Below are positions 1 through 7,908 of a stretch of 64,000 bases of DNA, one piece after another. Position 1 is the first letter of the stretch, and each line of letters opens with the position of its first letter. The position numbers were made by a program, and so were the translations under genes. Source of the stretch: CAWGET01 sp963821715 (lineage in GTDB: Bacteria > Bacteroidota > Ignavibacteria > Ignavibacteriales > Melioribacteraceae); contig CAWGET010000007.1 of NCBI GenBank assembly GCA_963821715.1, positions 1-64,000 on the forward strand. Reading direction: 5' to 3'. The notes below the pieces were generated by a model. It was not told where the DNA came from. It did not search any database and saw only the letters and a program-made list of their open reading frames with translations.

Positions 1-53
1 AAAGTTTTAACCAAGTAAATCAAATTAAATATTTTAATAATAATATACCTAGT

Positions 54-278
54 GTATAACCCGCGCCTCAACACCGACCGCCATTTTAGTTCGGTGAACT
101 TGAGATTTTTGAAATTGTGTTTTAGTTAAAGATTTTATTCAAAGTGTTCTTACTTAATTAATTAACTTGCAAACCGTGCTTGCGAAGAAAGTAAGCACGG
201 TTTGCTAAATCTTCGGCAGTTGTAGTTTCATTCGGCAGTCTTGTTCTGGGCTGCGGGTTAAGCACAACGCCGTTATAC
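54..278 (+). repeat. attC-like cassette recombination site, copy A
   Basis: The element begins with gtataac at 54-60 and ends with gttatac at 272-278, the arrangement of the R'' and R' boxes of integron attC sites. Inside these, the left end (gcctcaacaccg) and the right end (gggttaagcac) are imperfect inverted complements. The centre carries a second hairpin with 13-base arms at 169-181 and 193-205. About 225 bp is longer than most attC sites, including the roughly 120-bp Vibrio repeats. The right end lies 11 bases before the next ORF. Two related elements follow at 897 and 2776. The attC identity is inferred from structure. Confidence 0.6.
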
Positions 279-288
279 AACCGATAAA

Positions 289-891
289 ATGGATGAAAAT
301 ATTTTGGAAGTAAGAAGTTTGATGTTTCTAAAAATGGCTGTTAATTATTTACAAATAGTTGAGACTATTTCTGGTGAGTTAATTAGCCAAGGGAATAATA
401 TTGTAATATTAACTGACTATCAAATAACACCTGAAGAGTTTGAAGAAAAAACAAAATGGAATGATTATAAAATTGCAGAACCTTTTTTCTTCAACTTTTA
501 TCACGGTCTGGAATTATTGCTTAAGGGATATGTTTTCTTAAAAGATAATGAATCAATCGAAAACAATCATAAAATAGAAAACCTATATAAAATATTTTTG
601 GAATATTTCCCAAATCAAATAACAATGATTAGAATTCTTGAAAAATATGTTGGGCCAAATATAAAACTAATTGAACCATTAAAAACATTTTTCATAGATA
701 ATAATATTACAGTTAATAAATTTTATGAGGCACTTAAATATCCAGAAAGCCGCAATACTCAAGTAAAGTTTGTTTATGATAGTCTGAAATATAATGGCAA
801 TAAAGCTTTAGAATTTTACAAACAACTCAAGGATGATATTTCTACGATAATAATAGAAACTGTTTCTTTTGGTAGAAGTAATCTTTATTAA
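289..891 (+). CDS. HEPN-like helical protein in a gene cassette
   Basis: A 200-residue cytoplasmic protein without signal peptide or membrane segment, predicted to be mostly helical. Residues 70-85 (FYHGLELLLKGYVFL) followed by HKIENLY near 94-100 resemble the first helices of HEPN domains, where a conserved His sits before a Leu-rich helix. A later YPESRN (151-156) precedes another long helix. No clear Rx4-6H RNase motif is visible, so catalytic activity is not claimed. The start codon is 11 bases after attC-like site A, and the stop is 6 bases before site B, the compact layout of an integron cassette. No ribosome-binding site is obvious. AT-rich codon use is stronger than in the core genes downstream, which fits acquisition. 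The precise function is unknown. Confidence 0.6.
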   Translation: MDENILEVRSLMFLKMAVNYLQIVETISGELISQGNNIVILTDYQITPEEFEEKTKWNDYKIAEPFFFNFYHGLELLLKGYVFLKDNESIENNHKIENLYKIFLEYFPNQITMIRILEKYVGPNIKLIEPLKTFFIDNNITVNKFYEALKYPESRNTQVKFVYDSLKYNGNKALEFYKQLKDDISTIIIETVSFGRSNLY

Positions 892-896
892 AGGTT

Positions 897-1118
897 GTAT
901 AACCAGCGGCTCAACAGCGACCGCCTAATCGGTGCGGGGTTTTAAGGTTTTGGCATTGGTTTTTCGTTCAGCATTTTGTTCAAGGTAGTAGTTCTAAATA
1001 ACATTTTTGCAAACTGCGCTTACGAGAAAGTTAAGCACAGTTTGCTTAACAATTGGCAGTTGTGGTTCTAACCTGCCCGTCAGTTATGGGCGGCGCGTTA
1101 GCCGCAACTCCGTTATAT
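897..1118 (+). repeat. attC-like cassette recombination site, copy B
   Basis: Bounded by gtataac (897-903) and gttatat (1112-1118). The left end reads taaccagcggctcaacagcg and the right end, on the opposite strand, reads taacggagttgcggctaacg. The two pair well apart from an asymmetric unpaired spacer after the outer box and isolated bulged bases, which is the hallmark of a folded attC bottom strand. A central hairpin lies at 1009-1045. It lies between the stop of the first cassette ORF (6 bases away) and the start of the second (15 bases away). Confidence 0.65.
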
Positions 1119-1132
1119 GCTATGATAAATAG

Positions 1133-2770
1133 ATGAGTATTGACTTAAATAAAATATTCGATGGCATTGATTTTTGCATAAGGGATGCTAATTACGATAA
1201 AGCAATCGAAGGGCTAAAATTATTAAAACCAACCGTCGTAGATAGCTTCTCTAGATTTTCAGAAATCACAGAAATAAAAAAAAGCGATAAAAGAAAAGAT
1301 TCCGAGATTATCCTGATTCTAAACTATTCTGGCTTTTCAATTGATTGTGGAAGTGCAATAAAGGACTCATCAATAATTGAAGAAGGTATTAGTTATGCAA
1401 AAGGAATCTTTGGCAAACTAAATCACAACCATAGATTATATTCAAACTTTGGCTATAACATTGCAAATGGTTATGGAAATCTACTTCAAATTAAACAACA
1501 CTCTTCTGAACAACATTATTCGGTTGGAGATGATTGGGCAGAAGAAGCTAAAAGATTATACAGAACATTGATAGAGAAAATCCCCGAAACTGATGATTTC
1601 ATTTTGCCCATTCTTACTAATTATGCAAATTTATTGAATGGTCGGCTTGGAAGAAGTCTTGAATCATTGCAATATTATAATCGCGCTATATCAATTAATC
1701 CAGAATTTTCAATGGCTCTTGGGAATAAGGGTTATGTTCAAAGTTTATTTTCTTCTGTAATTGACGGGGAAGCAAAGGCAATTTTTCTTCACGAAGCATA
1801 TATCAATTTGAAAAAGGCGATTAGAATAGGACTAGATGTAGGTCCCAAAAATTATTTTACCGAGATAATGGATGGAATCAAGAAGATATTTCCTAACGTT
1901 GTTAATTTGGATGAAAACACTGATTGTAAAAATGTATTAAAAGATTCCAATAAATTTGAGCATTATTATAAAAGATTTTGCAACACACATAATCTATATC
2001 TTAATCCAATCTCCAATACTCATAAATGCGAAGCGGCTTTGTATGACCCATTAACAATAAGAAAAATGATTGTTAAAACCGGTGAAGACGATAAGTATTT
2101 TAGATTTACTAGTTACTTTAACCAAATAAAACAAGAATTCGTTTTTGCACGTTATCTTGCCGCACAATCATTTCATCAAGATCCTAAAATTAAATTTCTT
2201 GACGAAGGTGTAGTTCTGCTAGACACACTCGATTATTCAGCACATAATATTTATTTAGAACAAGCTAGAGTATCTTATCGTATTTCGTATAGTATCCTTG
2301 ATAAAATAGCATATGTATTTAACGAATATCTCAACCTTGGATTAAAAGAAAACTCAATCTACTTTTATAAACTATCGCCATTGTTTTCAGATGTCGTTTT
2401 TAATAAACTTACGCCGATTCAAAATCCCTATATTTCTGCAATCCTTGATCTTGCAAATGATTTTAGGAATGGCTATTTCCAAAAACAAAGTGAAATAAGA
2501 AATTCTTTTGAGCATAAGTTTAAGTCCTTGCATATTTATGCTTCTCCTAGAAGAATTACACCAGCCGACGAAAAATATAAAGAAAGTGATATGCTAACTA
2601 CAATGGAATTTAGAGATATATTGATTGATTTATTGAAGATTGTAAAATCGGCAATATTTTATTTGGCTTTACTGATAGATTGGGAAGAAAGAATAAAGGA
2701 AAGAAATAGTAATAGTATTTTATTTCCAATGCACTTATATGAAATACCCGATGAACTTAAAATCGAATAA
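1133..2770 (+). CDS. TPR-containing protein with LA2681-like HEPN domain
   Basis: A 545-residue soluble protein. The N-terminal half (about 1-250) is made of helical pairs resembling tetratricopeptide repeats, for example the segment YYNRAISINPEFSMALGNKG near residues 181-200. The C-terminal half matches my memory of LA2681-family HEPN proteins, with RNSFEH at residues 456-461 giving the R-x4-H signature of HEPN ribonucleases. HEPN proteins of this kind are often toxins or phage-defence nucleases; the role here is inferred. The start is 15 bases after attC-like site B and the stop is 6 bases before site C, so it forms one mobile cassette. No antitoxin partner is seen in the same cassette. Confidence 0.7.
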   Translation: MSIDLNKIFDGIDFCIRDANYDKAIEGLKLLKPTVVDSFSRFSEITEIKKSDKRKDSEIILILNYSGFSIDCGSAIKDSSIIEEGISYAKGIFGKLNHNHRLYSNFGYNIANGYGNLLQIKQHSSEQHYSVGDDWAEEAKRLYRTLIEKIPETDDFILPILTNYANLLNGRLGRSLESLQYYNRAISINPEFSMALGNKGYVQSLFSSVIDGEAKAIFLHEAYINLKKAIRIGLDVGPKNYFTEIMDGIKKIFPNVVNLDENTDCKNVLKDSNKFEHYYKRFCNTHNLYLNPISNTHKCEAALYDPLTIRKMIVKTGEDDKYFRFTSYFNQIKQEFVFARYLAAQSFHQDPKIKFLDEGVVLLDTLDYSAHNIYLEQARVSYRISYSILDKIAYVFNEYLNLGLKENSIYFYKLSPLFSDVVFNKLTPIQNPYISAILDLANDFRNGYFQKQSEIRNSFEHKFKSLHIYASPRRITPADEKYKESDMLTTMEFRDILIDLLKIVKSAIFYLALLIDWEERIKERNSNSILFPMHLYEIPDELKIE

Positions 2771-2775
2771 ATCGC

Positions 2776-3001
2776 ATATAACCCGCCAATCAAGCGGACG
2801 CCGTTCGCGCACTTGGCATTTTATATAATATAAAGTTAGTTGTTACGTTTCGGCTAATTTATTAAAGGTATTTTTATTAAATAACATTGTTGCAAACTGC
2901 GTTTACGATGAAAGTTAACCACAGTTTGCTAAATTTTCGGCAGTTGTTTTATATGCGGCATCGCTGTTCTGGGGCGCCGCTTATCGGCAACGTCGTTATA
3001 T
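2776..3001 (+). repeat. attC-like cassette recombination site, copy C
   Basis: Bounded by atataac (2776-2782) and gttatat (2995-3001). The left arm ccaatcaagcggacgcc pairs with the right arm ggcgccgcttatcgg, leaving a bulged C and A on the left and an unpaired gttg/cg spacer next to the outer box. These arms differ in sequence from copies A and B while keeping the pairing, which argues for selection on structure. A central hairpin lies at 2892-2929. It separates the second and third cassette ORFs. Confidence 0.65.
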
Positions 3002-3007
3002 ACAAAC

Positions 3008-3244
3008 GTGAGATTGAAGAACTCAAAAAAACTGTTTTTGAGAAGGCAACTCAAATTCAATCTGACGAAGATATTTGGGAATTGCACAATTTTCTTACAG
3101 AACGAAGAGATGAAATTGATGAAAAATATTATTTTGATTGTTGTCTTTGGAATTCTTTTAAGAGAAAAATACATTTTTGAAAATGAATTGGATGGACTTG
3201 ATAAAGAAAAGGTTCAAGTTATAAAATCCATAGGAGAAACTTAG
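3008..3244 (+). pseudogene. Frameshifted small cassette protein
   Basis: Two overlapping frames look like halves of one protein of about 78 residues. The first half, read from 3007, encodes an acidic helical segment (REIEELKKTVFEKATQIQSD onward to DEKYY). The second half, read in the frame of 3128-3244, gives FGILLREKYIFENELDGLD and a C-terminus ending in SIGET. Joining them needs one frame change near 3125-3140. A possible GTG start lies at 3008 but is in the other frame, so the true start may be a nearby non-ATG codon or may be lost. I do not recognise a named family. It starts 7 bases after attC-like site C, as expected for a third cassette. No intact attC-like site follows it; only a possible half-site (catataacctc) is seen near 3308-3318. 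Confidence 0.5.
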
Positions 3245-3438
3245 CAGGTTGATTTAGTTGAATAAATAATTCTCAAGTTTTTAACAGAAAACCAAAAACA
3301 AAAAGCCATATAACCTCTTTAATAATTAAGAGGTCAAGAAGATAAAGTAATCCCTGACAATAAAAATTGTAAAAGTTCTTTGGAGAAGTTGAAAGAATTT
3401 ATTTTTCATCGACGGGAATGAAATAGACCAAAAAGCTT

Positions 3439-4656
3439 TTATTTTAGATTGTTCATCGTTTTTACAGCTAACTTAGCGCCTCCAGCATTAGCAAAAGCAC
3501 GGGCAATTCTTTCAGCTCCAGATTTACATTCCAGAGCTTTTTTGATAGCTTTCTGTAATCGCTGTTCATTCAACTTTTTTTTAGGAATCATTGTACCTGC
3601 TCCGCTTACCTCAACTCTGCGGGCTGTTTCACTTTGATCGCGCCCACAGGGAATAACACATACTGGAATCCCTGCTGCCAACGCGCGTTGTGTAGCTCCC
3701 ATTCCACCATGGGTAACCATCAGATCCATTTTATCTATTATCTGTGGATGTGGTAGGAATTTTGTAATTTTTACGCGGTCGTGAGGAGCTTTGAATTGCA
3801 GTGGATCGAGTGCGGCGGTTGTAACTATCAGACTAAAATTCTCGTCAGCCAGTGTCTGCAAAGCTATTTCAATTATTTTACCATCGTCCTGCTTTTCCGT
3901 CGAGACACAGATTAGAATTCGAGGAGAGGGGAATTCATCTATCCATTCAGGTTCATTTGCTGGAGGAGCCCAAGAGCTGGGTCCAATAGGAAGAATATTC
4001 CTTGGCCAATTCTTTCTTGGATAATCAAAAGGCTCAGCCGTTCGATACAGTACTAAGTCAGTATGATTAAAAATATCTTCATATCTTGTCAGAGGTGAAA
4101 CTTCCATCTTTGCTCGTATCTCATTTAACTTTTTAATGTATCCTTTAACTGCGTTTTGCACAATTCCATTTACTATTATATCTCTGAGGCGATGAAATAT
4201 ATTAGTAGGTGGTTTAAATCCCGGGCCGAAAGCCGGTGTATCCGGAGATGCAATAGGTAGACAGTACGGCATAAACATAACCCACGGTTTATTCTGGGCT
4301 TCCGCAAAAGCTCCTGCCCCCCATGTGTTTACATCTATGATCAGTATATCGGGATTAATTTGGTTATAGCTCTTTTGTAGATCTTCAATTTCATAAGGAG
4401 CCCTTGCAAGCCAGGTATTAAACGCCGATTTAATCTGAGATACAGGATTCTTTTTGTAATAATCTTCAAGGGGTAATCCCTCTATATCGGATGAGATGGA
4501 CAGATGCTGTAGTCCCTCACTTATTATTATTTCTCTTTCTTCTGCTAATGTTTGAATGAAAACTATATGTCCCTCATTCTTCAATTCAAGGGCAATGTCC
4601 ATCATAGGATAAAGATGACCGCGTGCAGGCGAGGTATATATTAAAAAGGTTTTCAT
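3439..4656 (-). CDS. UGT/MGT-family glycosyltransferase
   Basis: A GT-B fold glycosyltransferase of the family that includes macrolide and steroid glycosyltransferases, which move a sugar from a nucleotide donor to a small acceptor. The N-terminus MKTFLIYTSPARGHLYPMMD gives the acceptor-side Rossmann start, with GH near residue 13. The donor-binding C-terminal motif THGGMGATQRALAAGIPVCV followed by GRDQSETARR is clear. I place the start at 4656, where GGAGG lies just upstream and the ATG overlaps the stop of the TetR gene (ATGA). A longer upstream reading is possible but lies inside the TetR gene. Translational coupling with the regulator suggests a self-controlled detoxification or secondary-metabolite pair. 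The acceptor is unknown. Confidence 0.85.
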   Translation of the reverse strand: MKTFLIYTSPARGHLYPMMDIALELKNEGHIVFIQTLAEEREIIISEGLQHLSISSDIEGLPLEDYYKKNPVSQIKSAFNTWLARAPYEIEDLQKSYNQINPDILIIDVNTWGAGAFAEAQNKPWVMFMPYCLPIASPDTPAFGPGFKPPTNIFHRLRDIIVNGIVQNAVKGYIKKLNEIRAKMEVSPLTRYEDIFNHTDLVLYRTAEPFDYPRKNWPRNILPIGPSSWAPPANEPEWIDEFPSPRILICVSTEKQDDGKIIEIALQTLADENFSLIVTTAALDPLQFKAPHDRVKITKFLPHPQIIDKMDLMVTHGGMGATQRALAAGIPVCVIPCGRDQSETARRVEVSGAGTMIPKKKLNEQRLQKAIKKALECKSGAERIARAFANAGGAKLAVKTMNNLK

Positions 4657-5228
4657 GAAACCTCCAATATTTTCTTTGTAATGTCCGTTATTATATTTTT
4701 TGTAATCTTCTGATTTCGTTTTAGATCTAAACGAACTATTTTCCATGTATAAATATCGGTAGCTACAACAAGTTCATCTATGGTTTCTTTTTTCTTTTTA
4801 GATAAATATTTACCAAAGCATTTTTCGACCCAATTCTTATGAAATGCTCTGCCATCTCGAGTAAATTGAGATGCAATTATATCACCGCTTTTTTCCTGCG
4901 CTAAAAGATTCAGTACAAGAGTCCCTTCGGTTTCATAATGATCAACTAGATCAGAAATCGCCGATTCAATATTTTTATAGTCTGTTTTACCCCGTTGTAT
5001 TTCTACTCGTTCAGCAACAACAGAAGCGACAGCATTCAGGCAACCCTCTCTATTTTCAAAATGCCTTAGTAGAGTTTGAACACTTGTCCCGGCTTCCTCG
5101 GCGATAGTCTTTAGATTAATTTCCTTTAGTGATTTATTAATAAGAAGTTGCTCGGTTGTGGCAATAATATTATCCTTTGTTTCGGCCGCCTGCTTTGACC
5201 GGGTAGTCATACTATATTTACGCGTCAT
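4653..5228 (-). CDS. TetR/AcrR-family transcriptional regulator
   Basis: A 191-residue regulator. Residues about 15-60 carry the TetR N-terminal helix-turn-helix, with IAEEAGTSVQTLLRHFENRE as the recognition segment. The C-terminal helical ligand-binding domain shows no membrane segment. It is the first gene of a two-gene unit with the glycosyltransferase, overlapping it by four bases, and probably represses this unit in response to a small molecule. The AT-rich region upstream of 5228 would hold the promoter and operator; I could not pick out a convincing palindrome there. Confidence 0.85.
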   Translation of the reverse strand: MTRKYSMTTRSKQAAETKDNIIATTEQLLINKSLKEINLKTIAEEAGTSVQTLLRHFENREGCLNAVASVVAERVEIQRGKTDYKNIESAISDLVDHYETEGTLVLNLLAQEKSGDIIASQFTRDGRAFHKNWVEKCFGKYLSKKKKETIDELVVATDIYTWKIVRLDLKRNQKITKNIITDITKKILEVS

Positions 5229-5480
5229 AATTATAATTCATGTTAATGTAATTAATATCAATATAACAAGCTGAACATAAAAATGCAAATTCGCATTAAA
5301 GAACCTAGTACAAGTTAAATAGACGGTTGGGGAGTCGAGCAATATTATGTAATATGAAGAGTTTTAGTATAACCTGGAGCAGGAAAATACGAAGTGTAGA
5401 GATATACGTGATGTTAAGATCTAAGGTCAGAAAATACTTTCATAGTGCGCAGTTGAGTCAGAATCTTAAGAAGTAAGTAT

Positions 5481-5669
5481 ATGATTATGTCTGCTGTGTC
5501 GAAACATAGCAGGGTACATGTTTCTGTTAAACTCAACAAAGGGGTCTGTTACATTTACCTTACCGACGAACGATCCGGTAAGAGAAAATCCAATTCCATA
5601 AAACGAATAAAGGTAAGGGAAGAGTTTACAACCGTTAATTGTGGAAAGAATAATATTGTGGTCAAATAA
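5481..5669 (+). CDS. Possible small basic protein
   Basis: A 62-residue reading frame, rich in Lys, Arg and Val, without recognised domain. It is followed at once by a strong symmetrical terminator, which is the main reason to list it. An AAGAAG stretch a few bases upstream is a weak ribosome-binding site. It may be noncoding. The preceding 5229-5480 is AT-rich with no other gene. Confidence 0.3.
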   Translation: MIMSAVSKHSRVHVSVKLNKGVCYIYLTDERSGKRKSNSIKRIKVREEFTTVNCGKNNIVVK

Positions 5670-5695
5670 AAGGGGACCTATTTAAGTCCCCTTTT
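5668..5695. terminator. Bidirectional terminator
   Basis: Perfect inverted repeat aaaaggggac / gtcccctttt with a short loop. A- and T-runs on both sides would let it work for the small plus-strand frame and for the convergent minus-strand gene ending at 5734. Confidence 0.8.
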
Positions 5696-5733
5696 AAAAC
5701 TTGGTGAGTAAGTAATTTATTAGCTCTTAAATA

Positions 5734-6219
5734 TTAGTTCGAAGAGTTATTCCCGCTCATTGTTCTTCCGCCATGATCTCCGACGAGAACCCATTTGCCA
5801 TCTTTTTTCATTAGTATATCCGTCCATATACCAGTACGGGGAGTTTCCTTTCCGCTTTCGGTATTTTTCGAAATCTGCGCAAAAGTATAGTGAACATATG
5901 CAAAGTTATCTTTTACCCAAATTGTTAAAGGTGTAATTGTATGGAGAACGGTCGAGTTGTTTTTTGAATCATTCTGGATCCATTTCTGTGTATTTGCCTT
6001 ACTTTGAGGAACTCTCGATTGATTATTCCATCCTGCATAGCTTTCATCAAAATAGGACAAGAATTCTTGTGTGTTGCCATCTGTATCTGCTTGCCAGTAC
6101 TTTTCTACTCCGGCCCAAACTTCTTTTTGTTCAGCAGTCCATTCCTGAGCAAAAGTAACGCTTCCTATCAGGAATAAAAATAAGGATGCTGAGAGTGATA
6201 AAAATATTGATCTTTTCAT
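5734..6219 (-). CDS. Secreted SnoaL-like (NTF2-fold) protein
   Basis: A 161-residue protein with an N-terminal signal peptide (hydrophobic residues 4-22, cleavage after FAQ). The mature part resembles the DUF4440/SnoaL-like NTF2 fold: helix with WAGVEKYWQADTDGN, then strands with GIWTDILMKKDGKWVLVGDH near the end. Members are often small periplasmic or secreted proteins of unknown or ligand-binding role. It appears monocistronic, with its own terminator at 5668-5695. No catalytic residues can be named. Confidence 0.75.
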   Translation of the reverse strand: MKRSIFLSLSASLFLFLIGSVTFAQEWTAEQKEVWAGVEKYWQADTDGNTQEFLSYFDESYAGWNNQSRVPQSKANTQKWIQNDSKNNSTVLHTITPLTIWVKDNFAYVHYTFAQISKNTESGKETPRTGIWTDILMKKDGKWVLVGDHGGRTMSGNNSSN

Positions 6220-6491
6220 TTATTCTCCAAAAAATTATTATAATTGATTAATGTTGCAATGAAAAGTATGAAATTGATGTCGCTAAATCTTGCACTAATT
6301 GCGCAAAGGTTAGGACTTTTTGATCAATTTGAAGCTTTAAAGAAAGTTAGTAGGCAAAAGTTGAGATTATTTTAAGTTATCAGCAGTTTTTGCAAAAATA
6401 AACCATTTGTGTGATCTTGGTCACGGCGCTAAATAAATTTAATCCTTAAGTTGATGTCACATCTATTCCCTTAATGGATGAAAAGGTCTTG

Positions 6492-6529
6492 GGAGAAAGC
6501 TGAATTTCGGCGGCTTTCTCCTTTTTTTT
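6492..6529 (+). terminator. Plus-strand terminator with no upstream gene
   Basis: Hairpin arms ggagaaagc (6492-6500) and gctttctcc (6513-6521) are followed on the plus strand by an eight-T run. The neighbouring protein genes on both sides are on the minus strand, so the U-tract orientation does not match them. It may end a small RNA or leader transcribed across 6240-6490. Confidence 0.65.
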
Positions 6530-7442
6530 ATTTACGCAGCGCTTCCGCTTCTACAAATATTCTTTTTATTTCCGGGTTCGCCTTTCGGATTTCATTTTCA
6601 AGTTCATCTATAATAAGTGGAATTCTTGCCGCGGGTGTTTCTTCCTTAAAATTTATATTCATATTCAGCAATATTTGTTTCGGTCCAAAGTGCATTGTCA
6701 ATACTTCGTAAACTTGAGCTATCTCCGGATTTCTATCCGCAATTTCTTTTATGCTCCTTAAAGTTTCTTTATCCGCGCTCTCGCCCACCAGCAGTCCTTT
6801 GCTTTCAATAATTAAAAAAATGGCGACGCTTGCTAAAATTAATCCGATAACTATTGAAGCAATTCCATCGAATATCGGATTGTTATAATAATGCCCCAAA
6901 TAGACCCCTAAGAAGGCAACAATAACACCCGAAGTTGCGGCAGTATCTTCTGCAATTATAGTAAATACGGAAGGATTTTTGCTTGCTTTAAAAGCCGACC
7001 AGAATTTTTGATTTCCCTTTTCTTTTTTGAATTCTTTCATCGCCACAAACCAAGCGGTTCCTTCAGCCAAAAATGCAATTGCTAAAACAATGTAATTCCA
7101 TGTCGGATCTCCGAGTTTTGCCGGATGTTGAATATGTATTATTCCTTCGTAGAAAGACATTCCGCCGCCAAGTCCGAAAAGTAAAATCGCAACAATTAAA
7201 CTCCAAAAATAGAGTTCTTTGCCATGGCCGAAAGGATGGTTTTCGTCCGCAGGTTTTTTGCCCCTTTTTATTCCAACCAAAAGCAAAGTTCCGTTGCCCG
7301 TATCTACTAATGAGTGAATTCCTTCGGAAAGCATTGCCGAACTTCCGGTCATTATCGAGGCAAAAAATTTAGCGCAGGCTATTAAAAAATTAGCGGCTAT
7401 AGCGCCGTAAACCGCAATTGGTTTAGAAGATTTGGATTCCAT
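6528..7442 (-). CDS. Cation diffusion facilitator family transporter
   Basis: A 304-residue inner-membrane efflux protein for divalent metals (Zn, Fe, Co or Cd), driven by proton exchange. It has about six membrane segments. HSLVDTGN near residue 43 corresponds to the HxxxD metal site of TM2, and ENHPFGHGKELYFWS near 68 is the family signature after it. The second site in TM5 reads AEDTAATSG. A short cytoplasmic C-terminal domain with MHFGPKQILLNMNINF is present. The metal cannot be told from sequence. No neighbour suggests a metal resistance operon. Confidence 0.85.
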   Translation of the reverse strand: MESKSSKPIAVYGAIAANFLIACAKFFASIMTGSSAMLSEGIHSLVDTGNGTLLLVGIKRGKKPADENHPFGHGKELYFWSLIVAILLFGLGGGMSFYEGIIHIQHPAKLGDPTWNYIVLAIAFLAEGTAWFVAMKEFKKEKGNQKFWSAFKASKNPSVFTIIAEDTAATSGVIVAFLGVYLGHYYNNPIFDGIASIVIGLILASVAIFLIIESKGLLVGESADKETLRSIKEIADRNPEIAQVYEVLTMHFGPKQILLNMNINFKEETPAARIPLIIDELENEIRKANPEIKRIFVEAEALRK

Positions 7443-7640
7443 AAAATTCCATCAGTTTATTTAGGTGTATTAAAAATTATACAGAATTTATCACTTTATA
7501 ACCAGAACTTTTTTACTTTTATTTTGTTAAATCTTGAATTATATTTGTCAAATTTATTGGAAGAATTAATAGAGATAAATATAAATTACGGGTTTTATTT
7601 TTCGATAGTAAAACAAGATTTTTTATTTTGAGGTTTTAAA

Positions 7641-7907
7641 ATGATTATTATGCAGCGTTTTTCAGGAAGAAACGAATATATTAATTCCAGAATTGAGGAG
7701 AGCGTTTTTAATAAATTCGGGTCAAACAAAAATTATTCTTTGTTGGAAGATAACGACAAGAAACTTGTCGCGGATTCAATGAAAGTCTGCGACACATGCG
7801 AAGGGCTAACCTTGGCGGACGAAAAAGTCTGCTGGGATTGCGGCGGAGAAGATCTACTTGCCGATTCTGAAAGAGTTTCCCGGGTGATTGATAAACTCGG
7901 ATTATAA
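7641..7907 (+). CDS. Small protein with CxxC zinc-ribbon
   Basis: An 88-residue protein (79 or more if an internal ATG is used; GAGG about ten bases upstream supports a start at 7641 or 7650). Residues 49-69 contain two CxxC pairs, CDTC and CWDC, a likely zinc ribbon. No transmembrane part. It converges with the methyltransferase gene; the stops are adjacent at 7907 and 7909. I do not recognise a named family. Confidence 0.65.
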   Translation: MIIMQRFSGRNEYINSRIEESVFNKFGSNKNYSLLEDNDKKLVADSMKVCDTCEGLTLADEKVCWDCGGEDLLADSERVSRVIDKLGL

Positions 7908-7908
7908 A

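Noticed and set aside
2887..3006. Coding start of the third cassette protein inside attC-like site C
   Set aside because: The frame is open there, but its sequence is the recombination-site repeat shared with copies A and B, so it is unlikely to be translated.
4657..4746. Longer N-terminus for the glycosyltransferase starting at 4746
   Set aside because: The extra 30 residues overlap the TetR gene and do not fit the family; GGAGG and the ATGA overlap favour 4656.
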